The position numbers and the translations under genes were made by a program. This document shows, piece after piece, positions 1 to 7,162 of a DNA stretch of 12,123 bases. The DNA lies in NCBI GenBank assembly GCA_002067405.1, contig MVRP01000122.1:1-12123 (forward strand), given 5' to 3'. This DNA comes from Syntrophorhabdaceae bacterium PtaU1.Bin034. GTDB taxonomy: Bacteria > Desulfobacterota_G > Syntrophorhabdia > Syntrophorhabdales > WCHB1-27. The notes beneath the pieces are model-generated. The model ran no database searches and had not been told where the DNA came from. It saw only the letters and a program-made list of their open reading frames with translations. Position 1 is the first letter of the stretch, and each line of letters opens with the position of its first letter.

Positions 1-1248
1 AGGGGTTAGCATGGTGTCTACCCAGCCTGCCTCGACCCCTTTGCACATTCCGACTGCCATGTCGCCGTCGCCGGCTTCCAGGCACTTTTCCATTACCGCT
101 CTCACTTCCGCTTCTATCATCGCCTCTTCGAGCCTTAGCTTGTCACTGTCGGCGATCCTCTGGCTGCCCATCAAGGTGACAAGCTGTCGTGCCAGTCTGA
201 CCGATCCGGCCATGCCTTCTTTTGTGGGCGTGGCAAACGCTTCATCCCGGCACTTCAAAATGACACCGGGGAACCCGCCCATCATGGTAATGATGGCATT
301 CCATGCGATCATTGCATCTGCCTCTTCGGCTCTGGGGGGCCACGCTCCCAAAAATGCAAAACCACCGGCAAAAAATTCCACATCTTCATATCCGAAGCGT
401 CTGCAATATTCGTAACAGAGCTTTTCCGTCACCCTGATCATGGCAATATCCTGGATCATGTTCATGTTGAGCCCATGCTCGATGAACTGATATTTCACGC
501 CCTGTTCCGCGGCAAGCAAGGATTCTGAGACACATACGAATGACCGGTAACCGGGGCTGTCGTATCCACTAAGGTTGCATGCATTCCATGGACATTGCGG
601 CACGCCGTTCTCCGTGTATATGCCGGCAAGGCGTGCTTCGTACTGGTTTACCTTTATTTCTTCCTCCAACGGTATGTTCTTGCAGTGCGCGATCACTTCC
701 TGAAGTGTCCTTGTGGAACATGCATTCCACCCGGCCGCCAGAGCAATTTCCGATGCCAAACGGGCGTCTTCGTCGGCCGCATTCAGGCTGATCCCTGTTT
801 GTGTCGCCTTAAAGACCTTCCGTGCTTCCTCTACTCCGAAATTGACTATCGGCCAGCCGTTGAGCATGGACATCCCTTCTTTCCTGCTCCGCTCTATGCC
901 GGCTGCGGCACTCTTGAAGTCCAGCTTTCGGGTATAAGAGTCTGAGTGGATATGCCATAAACCTTCAGGCGCCAGGTCGGAGTGTTCTTCCACGTACTGC
1001 AAACCCTCGATTACAAGCTCGGTGAGAGCACGTCCGAATTGGGGAATAAGAAGATGGGTGCCTTTTTCTTTAGCTTCTTTCAGTTTCAGTGCATAGTTCT
1101 TGCCTTGTGACAGCTCTTTCGCTATTTCAATGCACTCCCATATATTCTCGATTGCTTTTCCTGTTTCCCACATGGGCAGCACTTCTTCTTTCCGTATCTT
1201 GAAGAATTCGTCGTCTGTCAGCCGCCTGTTTTTGATCTCTTCAGCCAT
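1..1248 (-). CDS. Glutamate mutase E-like (B12-dependent carbon-skeleton mutase large subunit), 3' end cut by window
   Basis: This is the first 416 codons of a gene that stays open to the left edge; the family is about 480 residues, so roughly the last 65 are missing. The start is ATG at 1248, with AGGAG six to seven bases upstream. Family match, by eye against remembered GlmE: LTDDEFF near 10-16, WETGK near 27-31, SYTR at 104-107, LNGWP at 129-133, ESLLAAEQG at 242-250, NMIQDIA at 263-269 and PTKE at 341-344. In glutamate mutase this subunit forms the TIM barrel that, with the small B12-binding subunit, interconverts glutamate and 3-methylaspartate. Here the substrate pocket differs strongly: counterparts of Arg66, Arg149, His150, Glu171, Tyr177 and Tyr181 are Gln70, Asn156, Ala157, Ser178, Glu184 and His188. 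Only the Arg100 counterpart (Arg107) is kept. The coenzyme-facing Lys326 and Glu330 counterparts remain (Lys332, Glu336). It lies 67 bases after the MmgE/PrpD gene, probably in one transcript. The family call is firm; the glutamate substrate is doubtful. Confidence 0.88.
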   Translation of the reverse strand, partial: MAEEIKNRRLTDDEFFKIRKEEVLPMWETGKAIENIWECIEIAKELSQGKNYALKLKEAKEKGTHLLIPQFGRALTELVIEGLQYVEEHSDLAPEGLWHIHSDSYTRKLDFKSAAAGIERSRKEGMSMLNGWPIVNFGVEEARKVFKATQTGISLNAADEDARLASEIALAAGWNACSTRTLQEVIAHCKNIPLEEEIKVNQYEARLAGIYTENGVPQCPWNACNLSGYDSPGYRSFVCVSESLLAAEQGVKYQFIEHGLNMNMIQDIAMIRVTEKLCYEYCRRFGYEDVEFFAGGFAFLGAWPPRAEEADAMIAWNAIITMMGGFPGVILKCRDEAFATPTKEGMAGSVRLARQLVTLMGSQRIADSDKLRLEEAMIEAEVRAVMEKCLEAGDGDMAVGMCKGVEAGWVDTMLTP

Positions 1249-1315
1249 CTTGTCTCCTTTGTTTTGTTTCTTAGAAACCGTGTATCACTCTGCAGTTGCA
1301 GCTCTCCTTCTATTC

Positions 1316-2689
1316 TCAACCTGCCAATGTCAAAGGCATAAGTTCTCGAACATCCTTCACTTCCTCAAGCAGGTCAACGAAAGAAATGATTTGTGCTTGC
1401 TTCTCGGGAGACAGGGGTTTCCTCGCATAACTCATGCAATCCCTGAAATGTTCAAGATGCTCCTCCCTGGTCATGGGGTTCTCAGGCATACCCGGCGCAA
1501 ACTCTACAAGCTTCTCAAAAACACCGTCTGTATCCACAATTTTTACATGGGCACTCAGGGTAGATTCCGTGCCCTGCCCCATCATAAACGAGTCCGGAAT
1601 GACGCGGATCTTCTCCACAAGTTCCATTATCCTCGGATCTCTTATTGATGATTCTTCAAAATCCTCAAGTTTCGACCGGCCGCGCAGGATCGCATTGGCC
1701 ACACAGTATTGAATATTGAACTGCGCGTCGACCCTGGGGTTCCCCCCTATTTTGAAGTCATGCCCCACAAGCTTATGGCTATATGGCGTAACCCTTACCT
1801 CGATGCTCTTTATATCCTTTGGTGAAAAACCTCCTTCTTTCTCCTTCACAAGCTCAAGGGTTGCATTCGTGGCGCTTAACGTGCAGCCGCAGCTTGGATA
1901 CTTTTTGCACAAGGCTTTATGGACCAGAAAGGTCTTTCCCAGGTTCCTGGTCAAGTCCTCGGGTGTAAATTTGTCCTTTCCGTACAGGTGAAGATATCCG
2001 TAAATACCCTTAATGAAATTTTCAGGGCCCGTAATACCTCTCTGTGCCAACTGTGCGCAGATAATTGCGTTCTGAGAGGTAAACCCTTGAATTGACGCTA
2101 CAGCCAAAGAACCGTCGATATTAGATTGAAAGCTCCCGCCGGACCGGTTAAAGGCAAGGGCTAACGCATCACGCATCTGCATCACGTTTAGCCCAATGAT
2201 ACGACCGGCAGTCGCAGAAGCCCCTATCACGCTGAGAATGCCGGTGGGATCGAAACCGTCAAACAACGAACATGATGCGAGGTTTGCAATTATCTCCGCA
2301 CCAATGGTAACGGCGACAATGAATTCTTTTCCGCTACAGCCGCCCGCGAGTTCGGCTGCTGCGAGGGCAGTGGGGATTACCGATGCCCCTACATGCACTC
2401 CGGGGGGCATGCCGTCTTCATAGTCGAGTGCGCGTGCCATAACGCTGTTGGCAAACGCGGCATTGTACGCAGGCACTTTGTTCCCATAGACAAAAATAGT
2501 TGCTTCTTCCTTTCCGCCCCACTCCCGAGCCAGGTCCACGGCGATACTTGAATCTATCTGCGTCGCTCCGGCGACAGCCGTTCCCACGACGCCCAGTATC
2601 AGGCTTTTTACGAAATCGACCGTGGCACGTGGAAATTCCTCGTACTGCGCATACGTGGCAAACTCTGCAAATCTTCTCTCAACCGGCAT
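1316..2689 (-). CDS. MmgE/PrpD family protein with atypical active site
   Basis: This is a full-length member (457 residues) of the MmgE/PrpD family, which includes 2-methylcitrate dehydratase and cis-aconitate decarboxylase. Start ATG at 2689 follows a GGGGG stretch six bases upstream. Family landmarks are the helical N-terminal region, ALDYEDG at 87-93, HVGASVIPTALA from 99, LAQRGITGP at 214-222, the KKYPSC element at 262-267 and the smaller C-terminal domain from about 270. Compared with cis-aconitate decarboxylase, the Asp93/His103 pair seems kept as Asp89/His99. The catalytic Lys207 position is Val197, the nearby HAG histidine is Ile200, the His159 position reads Asp147 (FDPTG), and the His277 position is Leu271. 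Ordinary dehydratase or decarboxylase chemistry therefore cannot be assumed. A subfamily with a similar IQG segment may exist, so this could be an established variant rather than a decayed enzyme. It precedes the mutase gene by 67 bases and is divergent from the Crp-like regulator. Confidence 0.9.
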   Translation of the reverse strand: MPVERRFAEFATYAQYEEFPRATVDFVKSLILGVVGTAVAGATQIDSSIAVDLAREWGGKEEATIFVYGNKVPAYNAAFANSVMARALDYEDGMPPGVHVGASVIPTALAAAELAGGCSGKEFIVAVTIGAEIIANLASCSLFDGFDPTGILSVIGASATAGRIIGLNVMQMRDALALAFNRSGGSFQSNIDGSLAVASIQGFTSQNAIICAQLAQRGITGPENFIKGIYGYLHLYGKDKFTPEDLTRNLGKTFLVHKALCKKYPSCGCTLSATNATLELVKEKEGGFSPKDIKSIEVRVTPYSHKLVGHDFKIGGNPRVDAQFNIQYCVANAILRGRSKLEDFEESSIRDPRIMELVEKIRVIPDSFMMGQGTESTLSAHVKIVDTDGVFEKLVEFAPGMPENPMTREEHLEHFRDCMSYARKPLSPEKQAQIISFVDLLEEVKDVRELMPLTLAG

Positions 2690-2899
2690 TAATTACCCCC
2701 TATTTCTTTTAGATTGTGTCCTTCCTGATCAAAATAACGACTCGACTCAGGGCTTCATGCCGAGATTTGTCGAGCATCAACGCACCCCATATCTTTGCTT
2801 TTCTAAGAGAGTGGGGAGCGCAAGGATATTTCGCACCCTGATGTTTCATTACTTTGTGGCTTACAATACCAATGGCAGGAAGCATCATCCACAAGACGC

Positions 2900-2932
2900 T
2901 TAACTGTGCTCACTATGCAGCTCTGTTAACTG
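2900..2932 (+). repeat. Direct repeat TTAACTG, two copies 26 bases apart
   Basis: TTAACTG occurs at 2900-2906 and 2926-2932, just upstream of the candidate -35 at 2940. The start-to-start distance of 26 bases puts the copies on nearly the same face of the helix. The second copy lies within the palindrome GTTAAC. They could be half-sites for a regulator, including the Crp-like protein itself, but two seven-base copies may also be chance. Confidence 0.25.
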
Positions 2933-2939
2933 CTTTATA

Positions 2940-2968
2940 TTGCGGAAGATTTGTGTAAGTGCTATAAA
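2940..2968 (+). promoter_or_regulatory. Candidate sigma70-type promoter for the Crp-like regulator
   Basis: TTGCGG (2940-2945) and TATAAA (2963-2968) are 17 bases apart. The -10 matches consensus at five of six bases; the -35 matches at only three, which would suit a promoter helped by an activator. Transcription would begin near 2975, giving a leader of about 25 bases before the ATG at 3001. It is predicted from sequence only. Confidence 0.4.
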
Positions 2969-3000
2969 TTAATGCATATCTCGCCATGAGGAGACCCCCC

Positions 3001-3732
3001 ATGAAGCTAAGCCAATATATCCCTAATTCTCCATATGTAGCAGACAGTCTCAAGGATTATCCCGAAGAGCTATCTTTACTCTTGCCTATCTCCAAATCAA
3101 AGAAGTGCAAGGCAGGGGAATTGATTTATGTGCAGGGGCAAGCAAGCAGGCGCGAACTCTATGTCGTTGAACAAGGCAAGGTAAAGATAAGCATTCTCAG
3201 CGAGGATGGCTCCGAAAGGCTCCTTAACATTTTGGAGAATAACACTATATTCGGTTATGGAGTAGCCTTTGACGAATATCCGTATTACACGACGGCAACA
3301 GCAATGGAAGAAACAACGCTGAGGGTTATAGATGCCAAGGATTTTCTCGATCTTGCCGAAAAACATCCGAAGCTATTTTTTATAATGTTTTTGGCATATT
3401 CGAGAGTTGCAAGAATGCTCGTACTTTTGATAGAAGACTTTTCTTTCCTCGATGCCGAAAAGAGGGTAGCCCATATGATATGTAAGCTTGCCCACGAAGT
3501 GGGGCAAAAAACACCAAAAGGTGTGATAATAAGAAAAAAGGTGACGCAGGAACATGTTGCCAGCCTTACGGGGCTTTCAAGGGTCTCTGTCTCGCTTGCT
3601 CTCAATCACTTCGAGGATCTCGACATTATAAAGAAGAAGAGACATGTCATGCTGATTCTGGACATTCAGAAATTAGAGGCTTTGGTAGGGGGAGTGGAGT
3701 CTCCGGAAAACCTACCGCATGTGTGTTGGTAA
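3001..3732 (+). CDS. Crp/Fnr-family transcriptional regulator, probably not cAMP- or iron-sulfur-responsive
   Basis: This is a 243-residue protein with an N-terminal cyclic-nucleotide-type beta barrel (about 25-140, including the GELIYVQGQ and VEQGKVKISIL strands), a dimerisation helix (about 125-160) and a C-terminal winged helix-turn-helix (about 181-205, VTQEHVASLTGLSRVSVSLA). An ATG at 2986 is also in frame, but AGGAG at 2989-2993 sits seven bases before the ATG at 3001, so the second start is chosen. Where Crp has its Gly-Glu...Arg-Ser phosphate-binding cassette, this protein reads FGYGVAFDEYPYYTTATAMEE, which lacks the key residues, and it has no four-cysteine cluster as in Fnr. The barrel resembles CprK (EDGSE-LL and ATAMEP-type segments), which binds a chlorinated phenol directly. 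A small organic effector is therefore plausible but unproven. It is divergent from the MmgE/PrpD gene and convergent with tetR, with 32 bases between stops and no clear terminator. Confidence 0.9.
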   Translation: MKLSQYIPNSPYVADSLKDYPEELSLLLPISKSKKCKAGELIYVQGQASRRELYVVEQGKVKISILSEDGSERLLNILENNTIFGYGVAFDEYPYYTTATAMEETTLRVIDAKDFLDLAEKHPKLFFIMFLAYSRVARMLVLLIEDFSFLDAEKRVAHMICKLAHEVGQKTPKGVIIRKKVTQEHVASLTGLSRVSVSLALNHFEDLDIIKKKRHVMLILDIQKLEALVGGVESPENLPHVCW

Positions 3733-3764
3733 ACTGCGTGGCTGTGCATTCCCCAACTTCCTCG

Positions 3765-4379
3765 TTAAGGGATCTCTTTCTTAATGGCAAAGCCTTCCAG
3801 GACCATCTCCAAAGCAGAATCACAAATTTCATTCACCTCATTCTTCCGTTTGTAGTCAAACCAGCGACCGATCGACACAATCATTCCCAACGCCAAAAGC
3901 GATGCTCGTGACGATTTAAGCCCACTTTTCGCTATGCCTGCCGATCGAAGCTCGTCCAGAGTGTCCCGGAGTAAGAGATAAGGTTTTATCCATTCTTCTT
4001 TAATTTGATGGAAGCGTTTATCCTTGAAGATTTTCTGGTTATCTATAAGCACCGTAAGTTCAGGGTGAAGGCAGATCGTCTTTGCAAAAGTCCGAATCAT
4101 GTATACCAGCCGTTCGTAAGGATCATTCAAAGAAAAGGCCTCTTTCATGCATGGAGTGAAATGCGCTTCTATGGCATCCACATAAACCGATCGGATAAGA
4201 CTCTCTTTATTTGTAAAATGGTGGTATAAGGTCGGCCTTGACAGATCCGCGGCAGCACATATATTGCTCGTGGAAACCGAGCGCAAATCACCCTTACTCA
4301 CAAGAAGGCGATAAGTCGCTTTCAGAATCTGCTGTTTGGTTTTCTTGCTGACTTTCTCTCTTTTTCCCGGTTTTTTCAC
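3765..4379 (-). CDS. TetR-family transcriptional regulator
   Basis: This 204-residue protein has an N-terminal TetR DNA-binding domain: a helix from about 15 (KQQILKATYRLLVSKG), then the helix-turn-helix at about 36-57 with the signature SRPTLYHHFTNKESL. The C-terminal part is a variable helical ligand-binding and dimerisation domain. The only usable start is GTG at 4379, since an in-frame TAA lies 15 bases upstream. No Shine-Dalgarno sequence is visible, so translation may be weak or coupled to the upstream 69-residue gene, which ends 45 bases earlier on the same strand. It is the last minus-strand gene before the convergent Crp-like gene. TetR proteins beside acyl-CoA ligase and dehydrogenase genes often sense acyl-CoA thioesters, and that is my inference for this one; the effector cannot be read from the sequence. 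Confidence 0.9.
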   Translation of the reverse strand: MKKPGKREKVSKKTKQQILKATYRLLVSKGDLRSVSTSNICAAADLSRPTLYHHFTNKESLIRSVYVDAIEAHFTPCMKEAFSLNDPYERLVYMIRTFAKTICLHPELTVLIDNQKIFKDKRFHQIKEEWIKPYLLLRDTLDELRSAGIAKSGLKSSRASLLALGMIVSIGRWFDYKRKNEVNEICDSALEMVLEGFAIKKEIP

Positions 4380-4424
4380 ATATTTATATCTTTACGAAGT
4401 CCTTATTCATGCCCGTTCCTTCCT

Positions 4425-4634
4425 TTAACAACCTTGAAAAAGATTCGCCCAGAACTTGATCATACCCATCACGGTGTATCTGTTGTGGTCGCCAACCTGG
4501 ACAAAAATTTCTGCGTTATCAAACAAGACCTGGCTCAGTTCTTCATTCGACAGTTTGTCGAAATCTGAAATGGTTGTAGGGCCTACGCCGCTACCCACTG
4601 CTCTCCCTTGCCAGCGCTCCGGACATATTCTCAT
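4425..4634 (-). CDS. Small protein of unknown function (69 residues)
   Basis: I do not recognise this protein. AGGAGG stands ten bases before the ATG at 4634. A three-codon minicistron (ATG-CAG-TAA) lies between and overlaps the start as TAATG, which could allow reinitiation. The product has a basic, glycine-rich N-terminus (RAVGSGVGPTTI), an acidic helix-like stretch (DKLSNEELSQVLFDNAEIF, about 26-44) and a more hydrophobic end (about 52-67), with cysteines at 4 and 69. No signal peptide or known motif is seen. It sits 34 bases after the hydrolase gene and 45 before tetR on the same strand, so it is probably co-transcribed. The good ribosome binding site and close packing favour a real gene. 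Confidence 0.6.
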   Translation of the reverse strand: MRICPERWQGRAVGSGVGPTTISDFDKLSNEELSQVLFDNAEIFVQVGDHNRYTVMGMIKFWANLFQGC

Positions 4635-4668
4635 TACTGCATTTCCTCCTTACGTCAAACACCCGTTT

Positions 4669-5448
4669 TCATATCTCTACGGAACCTCCAATAGGAATAT
4701 ACATAGCCTTTATGTCCGGATATTCTTTTTCCATGATCTCCATAAACAACTTTACTTTTTTGTAGGAATCCTGAACCGGAAACTGTTTCAAGAACTCCCG
4801 GTATCCTTCAGGGTCAGCGGCATCCGAAACATCTTTAGGGAAATCGTGGCAGGGAATCACAAATTTGCAGCCGGTCATCCGCGCAGCATAAGCTGCTTGT
4901 TCAGGCTCCATAAACAATACGCCGGTCACTGGAAGAATCGAAACAAGAGGCTTATGATACTCGCCTACCACGAACTTCATATCGGCTGTTAATCCAGTAT
5001 CGCCACTAATGTAAACTTTTTGCTTGTTTTCAAATTCTACGACAAACCCTGCGGCGGTTCCCGCCACCTCCGACTTTCCACCAGGCAAGATTTCTGAGTT
5101 AGTATGAGATGCGGGAACCATTGAGAATTTTACTCCGAAGAGGTCCACACAAGCGCCAAAATTTGTGGGGACGGCATTCTTTACGCCACGCTGTAAAAGC
5201 GATAGAGCATACTCAAATTGTCCTACCACAAAAGCTTTCTCGTTCTGCGCCACAATTTCCATTACTCCCGAAGCGTGATCGAAATGGGCATGCGTCACAA
5301 TAACTACATCGATCTCTTCTATTTTATCGGGTGCTTTTTCTGCCAATGGCCAGAAAGGATCATTCGTGAGCCATGGATCAACCATTATCACTTTCCCCTG
5401 CGGTGAATAGAATTTAAAACTACTCGTGCTGAGCCTCTGAATCTTCAT
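4669..5448 (-). CDS. Metallo-beta-lactamase-fold metal-dependent hydrolase
   Basis: This 259-residue protein has the metal site of the metallo-beta-lactamase superfamily in order: Asp24 (VDPWL), the HxHxDH motif at 53-58 (HAHFDH), His115 (SHTN), Asp150 (SGDTG) and His201 (CHDFP). Size and pattern resemble the simple hydrolases near the UPF0173/YtkL and UlaG groups, which cleave ester, lactone or phosphoester bonds in the cytoplasm. No signal peptide is seen. The start is ATG at 5448 with a weak GGTGAAG upstream; a 24-codon micro-ORF overlaps this start as ATGA and might drive translation by coupling. Position after an acyl-CoA ligase suggests it hydrolyses a pathway intermediate such as a CoA thioester or lactone, but this is inferred from context alone. 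Confidence 0.88.
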   Translation of the reverse strand: MKIQRLSTSSFKFYSPQGKVIMVDPWLTNDPFWPLAEKAPDKIEEIDVVIVTHAHFDHASGVMEIVAQNEKAFVVGQFEYALSLLQRGVKNAVPTNFGACVDLFGVKFSMVPASHTNSEILPGGKSEVAGTAAGFVVEFENKQKVYISGDTGLTADMKFVVGEYHKPLVSILPVTGVLFMEPEQAAYAARMTGCKFVIPCHDFPKDVSDAADPEGYREFLKQFPVQDSYKKVKLFMEIMEKEYPDIKAMYIPIGGSVEI

Positions 5449-5519
5449 AATTCTTCACCATCAAAGAGAAGATATTTTTTGAAATCGCTGTTGTCGCTAC
5501 CTCTGCCCGCCACGGCCAT
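5445..5519 (-). CDS. Possible 24-codon micro-ORF coupled to the hydrolase gene
   Basis: An ATG at 5519, four bases after the ligase stop codon (TGA at 5526-5524), opens a frame of 24 codons. Its TGA overlaps the hydrolase start as ATGA. The peptide begins MAVAGRGSDNSDFKK and ends in LLFDGEEL. It fills the ligase-hydrolase gap exactly, so ribosomes ending the ligase could pass through it to the hydrolase. GAGG lies only two bases before the ATG, closer than usual, so reinitiation is more likely than fresh initiation. It may encode nothing functional. Confidence 0.3.
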   Translation of the reverse strand: MAVAGRGSDNSDFKKYLLFDGEEL

Positions 5520-5523
5520 ATCC

Positions 5524-7110
5524 TCATGTTTTTCGATATCGTTCTTTCAGCTCTCTCTTTAAGATCTTTCCTTGAGGATTCTTTGGTAGATCTTCCACAA
5601 ATTCTAGGGACTTCGGCACCTTGTACCCGGCCAGGTACTGTTTACAGAAAGCTGCAATTTCCTGTGCAGTGCACTCCTGTCCTTCCTTCATCACTATCAA
5701 TGCATGAACTCGTTCCACCCATTTGTCATCGGGAACGCCAATAACCGCACACTCCAATACGGCCCGGTGTCGGTAAAGGATTTCTTCAACTTCCCGAGGA
5801 TAGACGTTCTCGCCGCCTGTAATGATCATGTCCTTTTTTCTATCGACGATATAAATGAATCCTTTTTCATCGTAGTAAGCCATGTCCCCGGTATAAACCC
5901 ACCCGTCAATTACGGTGTGCGCCGTCTCATCCGGCATGCGCCAGTACCCTTCCATGAGGGACTTACTTCTCACGGCAATATCGCCGACAGTGTGAGGAGG
6001 TAGTTCGAAAAGGTTTTCGTCAACGATTTTTACGTGCACTCCTGGGCACGGCTGTCCGCAGGAAGCGAGTATTTTTAGTTCCTCTGGCGACTTATCAATC
6101 ACCGAGTGAAACTCTTTCGGAAGAATTGTTATGTCAGGACCTGACTCGGTCTGACCGTACCCTTGTGCAAAGATCGGCCCAAATCGATCAATGCCCTTCC
6201 TCAACAATTCAAGTGGCATAGGAGAGGCAGCATAGTAGATCCGTTTCACGCTTTTCAGATCATATGCTGAATCAGCAAGGCTCAGCATGCTTACGAGATG
6301 GGTTGGCACGATATGGATATCAGTCGCTTTCTCGTCCTGAAGGGTCTTCAAAGTAGCCGCTGCATCATAAGACCGCTGGGTCATTATCACGTTGCTTGCG
6401 CCAACGTAGAAGAACGTCCAGAAATATGACCAACCTCCGATGTGGAACAAGGGCATGATCATTACATGTTTATCGTCGGGTTGGAAACCCAGAAGAAGAG
6501 CCTTTGTCCTCGTGTCTTCCAGCTTTCTGCGATGCGTGTAGACTGCTCCCTTAGGCACTCCCGTTGTTCCGCTGGTATAGAAAATGATGAATGGGTCGCC
6601 CTCCTCAACGAGAACTTCCGGCTCATTATCTGGATATTCGTCTACCCATTCTTGATAAGAAAGCATCCCTTCTGCGGTTCCTTCAATCGAAACATAATGA
6701 TTCACGTTTTTGAAATCGGGACGCAAGTCGTTGGCTGCGGATACAAATTCGGGACCGATAAAAAGTGCCTTTATCTCCGAATAATTGACAATGTAACGCA
6801 GTTCCTCCGTCCCGAGCCTGGGATTAAATGGTGAGACTACGAATCCTCCTTTCATAGCAGCCCCGACCACTTCCGTGGACTCCAGACAGTTCCAGGAAAG
6901 AATGCCAATACCGTCGCCTTTTTTTAGCCCAATTGACTGAAGGGCGTGTACGAGGCGATTCACACGATTATTGAATTGCGAGAAGGACACCCGCGCTTGA
7001 CCGCATATAAACGCTTCCTTGTTTGGATGAAGCAGGGCATTTCTATATATAACGTCAGCATAAGTGCCTATGCTGTATCGACTCAGTTCATTGAGAGCAA
7101 AAGTTTTCAT
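5524..7110 (-). CDS. AMP-forming acyl-CoA ligase (ANL superfamily)
   Basis: This 528-residue enzyme has all core motifs of the adenylate-forming ligases that activate a carboxylic acid with ATP and transfer it to CoA. They are YTSGTTGVPKG at 178-188 (phosphate loop), GYGQTE at 317-322, YTGD at 406-409, DRKKDMIITGGENVYP at 423-438 with the hinge, and PQGK with the catalytic lysine Lys515. No signal peptide or membrane segment is seen, so it is cytoplasmic. An in-frame GTG at 7119 would add three residues, but AAGGTG stands six bases before the ATG at 7110, which is preferred. It resembles the fatty-acyl/aryl-CoA synthase branch; the substrate cannot be read by eye. It lies 52 bases after the MoaD-like gene and just before the hydrolase, and probably activates the acid brought in by the TRAP transporter. 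Confidence 0.94.
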   Translation of the reverse strand: MKTFALNELSRYSIGTYADVIYRNALLHPNKEAFICGQARVSFSQFNNRVNRLVHALQSIGLKKGDGIGILSWNCLESTEVVGAAMKGGFVVSPFNPRLGTEELRYIVNYSEIKALFIGPEFVSAANDLRPDFKNVNHYVSIEGTAEGMLSYQEWVDEYPDNEPEVLVEEGDPFIIFYTSGTTGVPKGAVYTHRRKLEDTRTKALLLGFQPDDKHVMIMPLFHIGGWSYFWTFFYVGASNVIMTQRSYDAAATLKTLQDEKATDIHIVPTHLVSMLSLADSAYDLKSVKRIYYAASPMPLELLRKGIDRFGPIFAQGYGQTESGPDITILPKEFHSVIDKSPEELKILASCGQPCPGVHVKIVDENLFELPPHTVGDIAVRSKSLMEGYWRMPDETAHTVIDGWVYTGDMAYYDEKGFIYIVDRKKDMIITGGENVYPREVEEILYRHRAVLECAVIGVPDDKWVERVHALIVMKEGQECTAQEIAAFCKQYLAGYKVPKSLEFVEDLPKNPQGKILKRELKERYRKT

Positions 7111-7162
7111 CGATTTCACCTTATATAGTATTTTGGCCGGTCCTTTTCCAACCGTTGTTCCT

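Larger units (their letters stand above)
2690..3000. other. Divergent intergenic region between MmgE/PrpD and the Crp-like gene
   Basis: These 311 bases separate two divergently read genes and should hold promoters for both. The right part contains a plausible promoter for the regulator and two copies of TTAACTG (2900-2906 and 2926-2932). On the side facing MmgE/PrpD I found no convincing -35/-10 pair. A 61-codon minus-strand frame at 2709-2894 has no ribosome binding site and resembles nothing known to me, so I do not call it a gene. I see no RNA gene or terminator hairpin. Confidence 0.6.

Noticed and set aside
11..945. Several plus-strand open frames at the left edge.
   Set aside because: They lie opposite the mutase-E-like gene, which is open for 416 codons and matches a known family throughout.
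2709..2894. A 61-codon minus-strand frame in the divergent intergenic region.
   Set aside because: It has no ribosome binding site, an unfamiliar product, and lies where the promoters of both flanking genes are expected.
3733..3764. A possible shared terminator between the convergent crp-like and tetR genes.
   Set aside because: The 32-base gap holds no stable hairpin followed by a T-run on either strand.
4377..4388. TATAAA three bases before the tetR GTG, suggesting a leaderless transcript.
   Set aside because: Transcription would begin inside the gene rather than at the GTG, and no -35 element is at the right distance.
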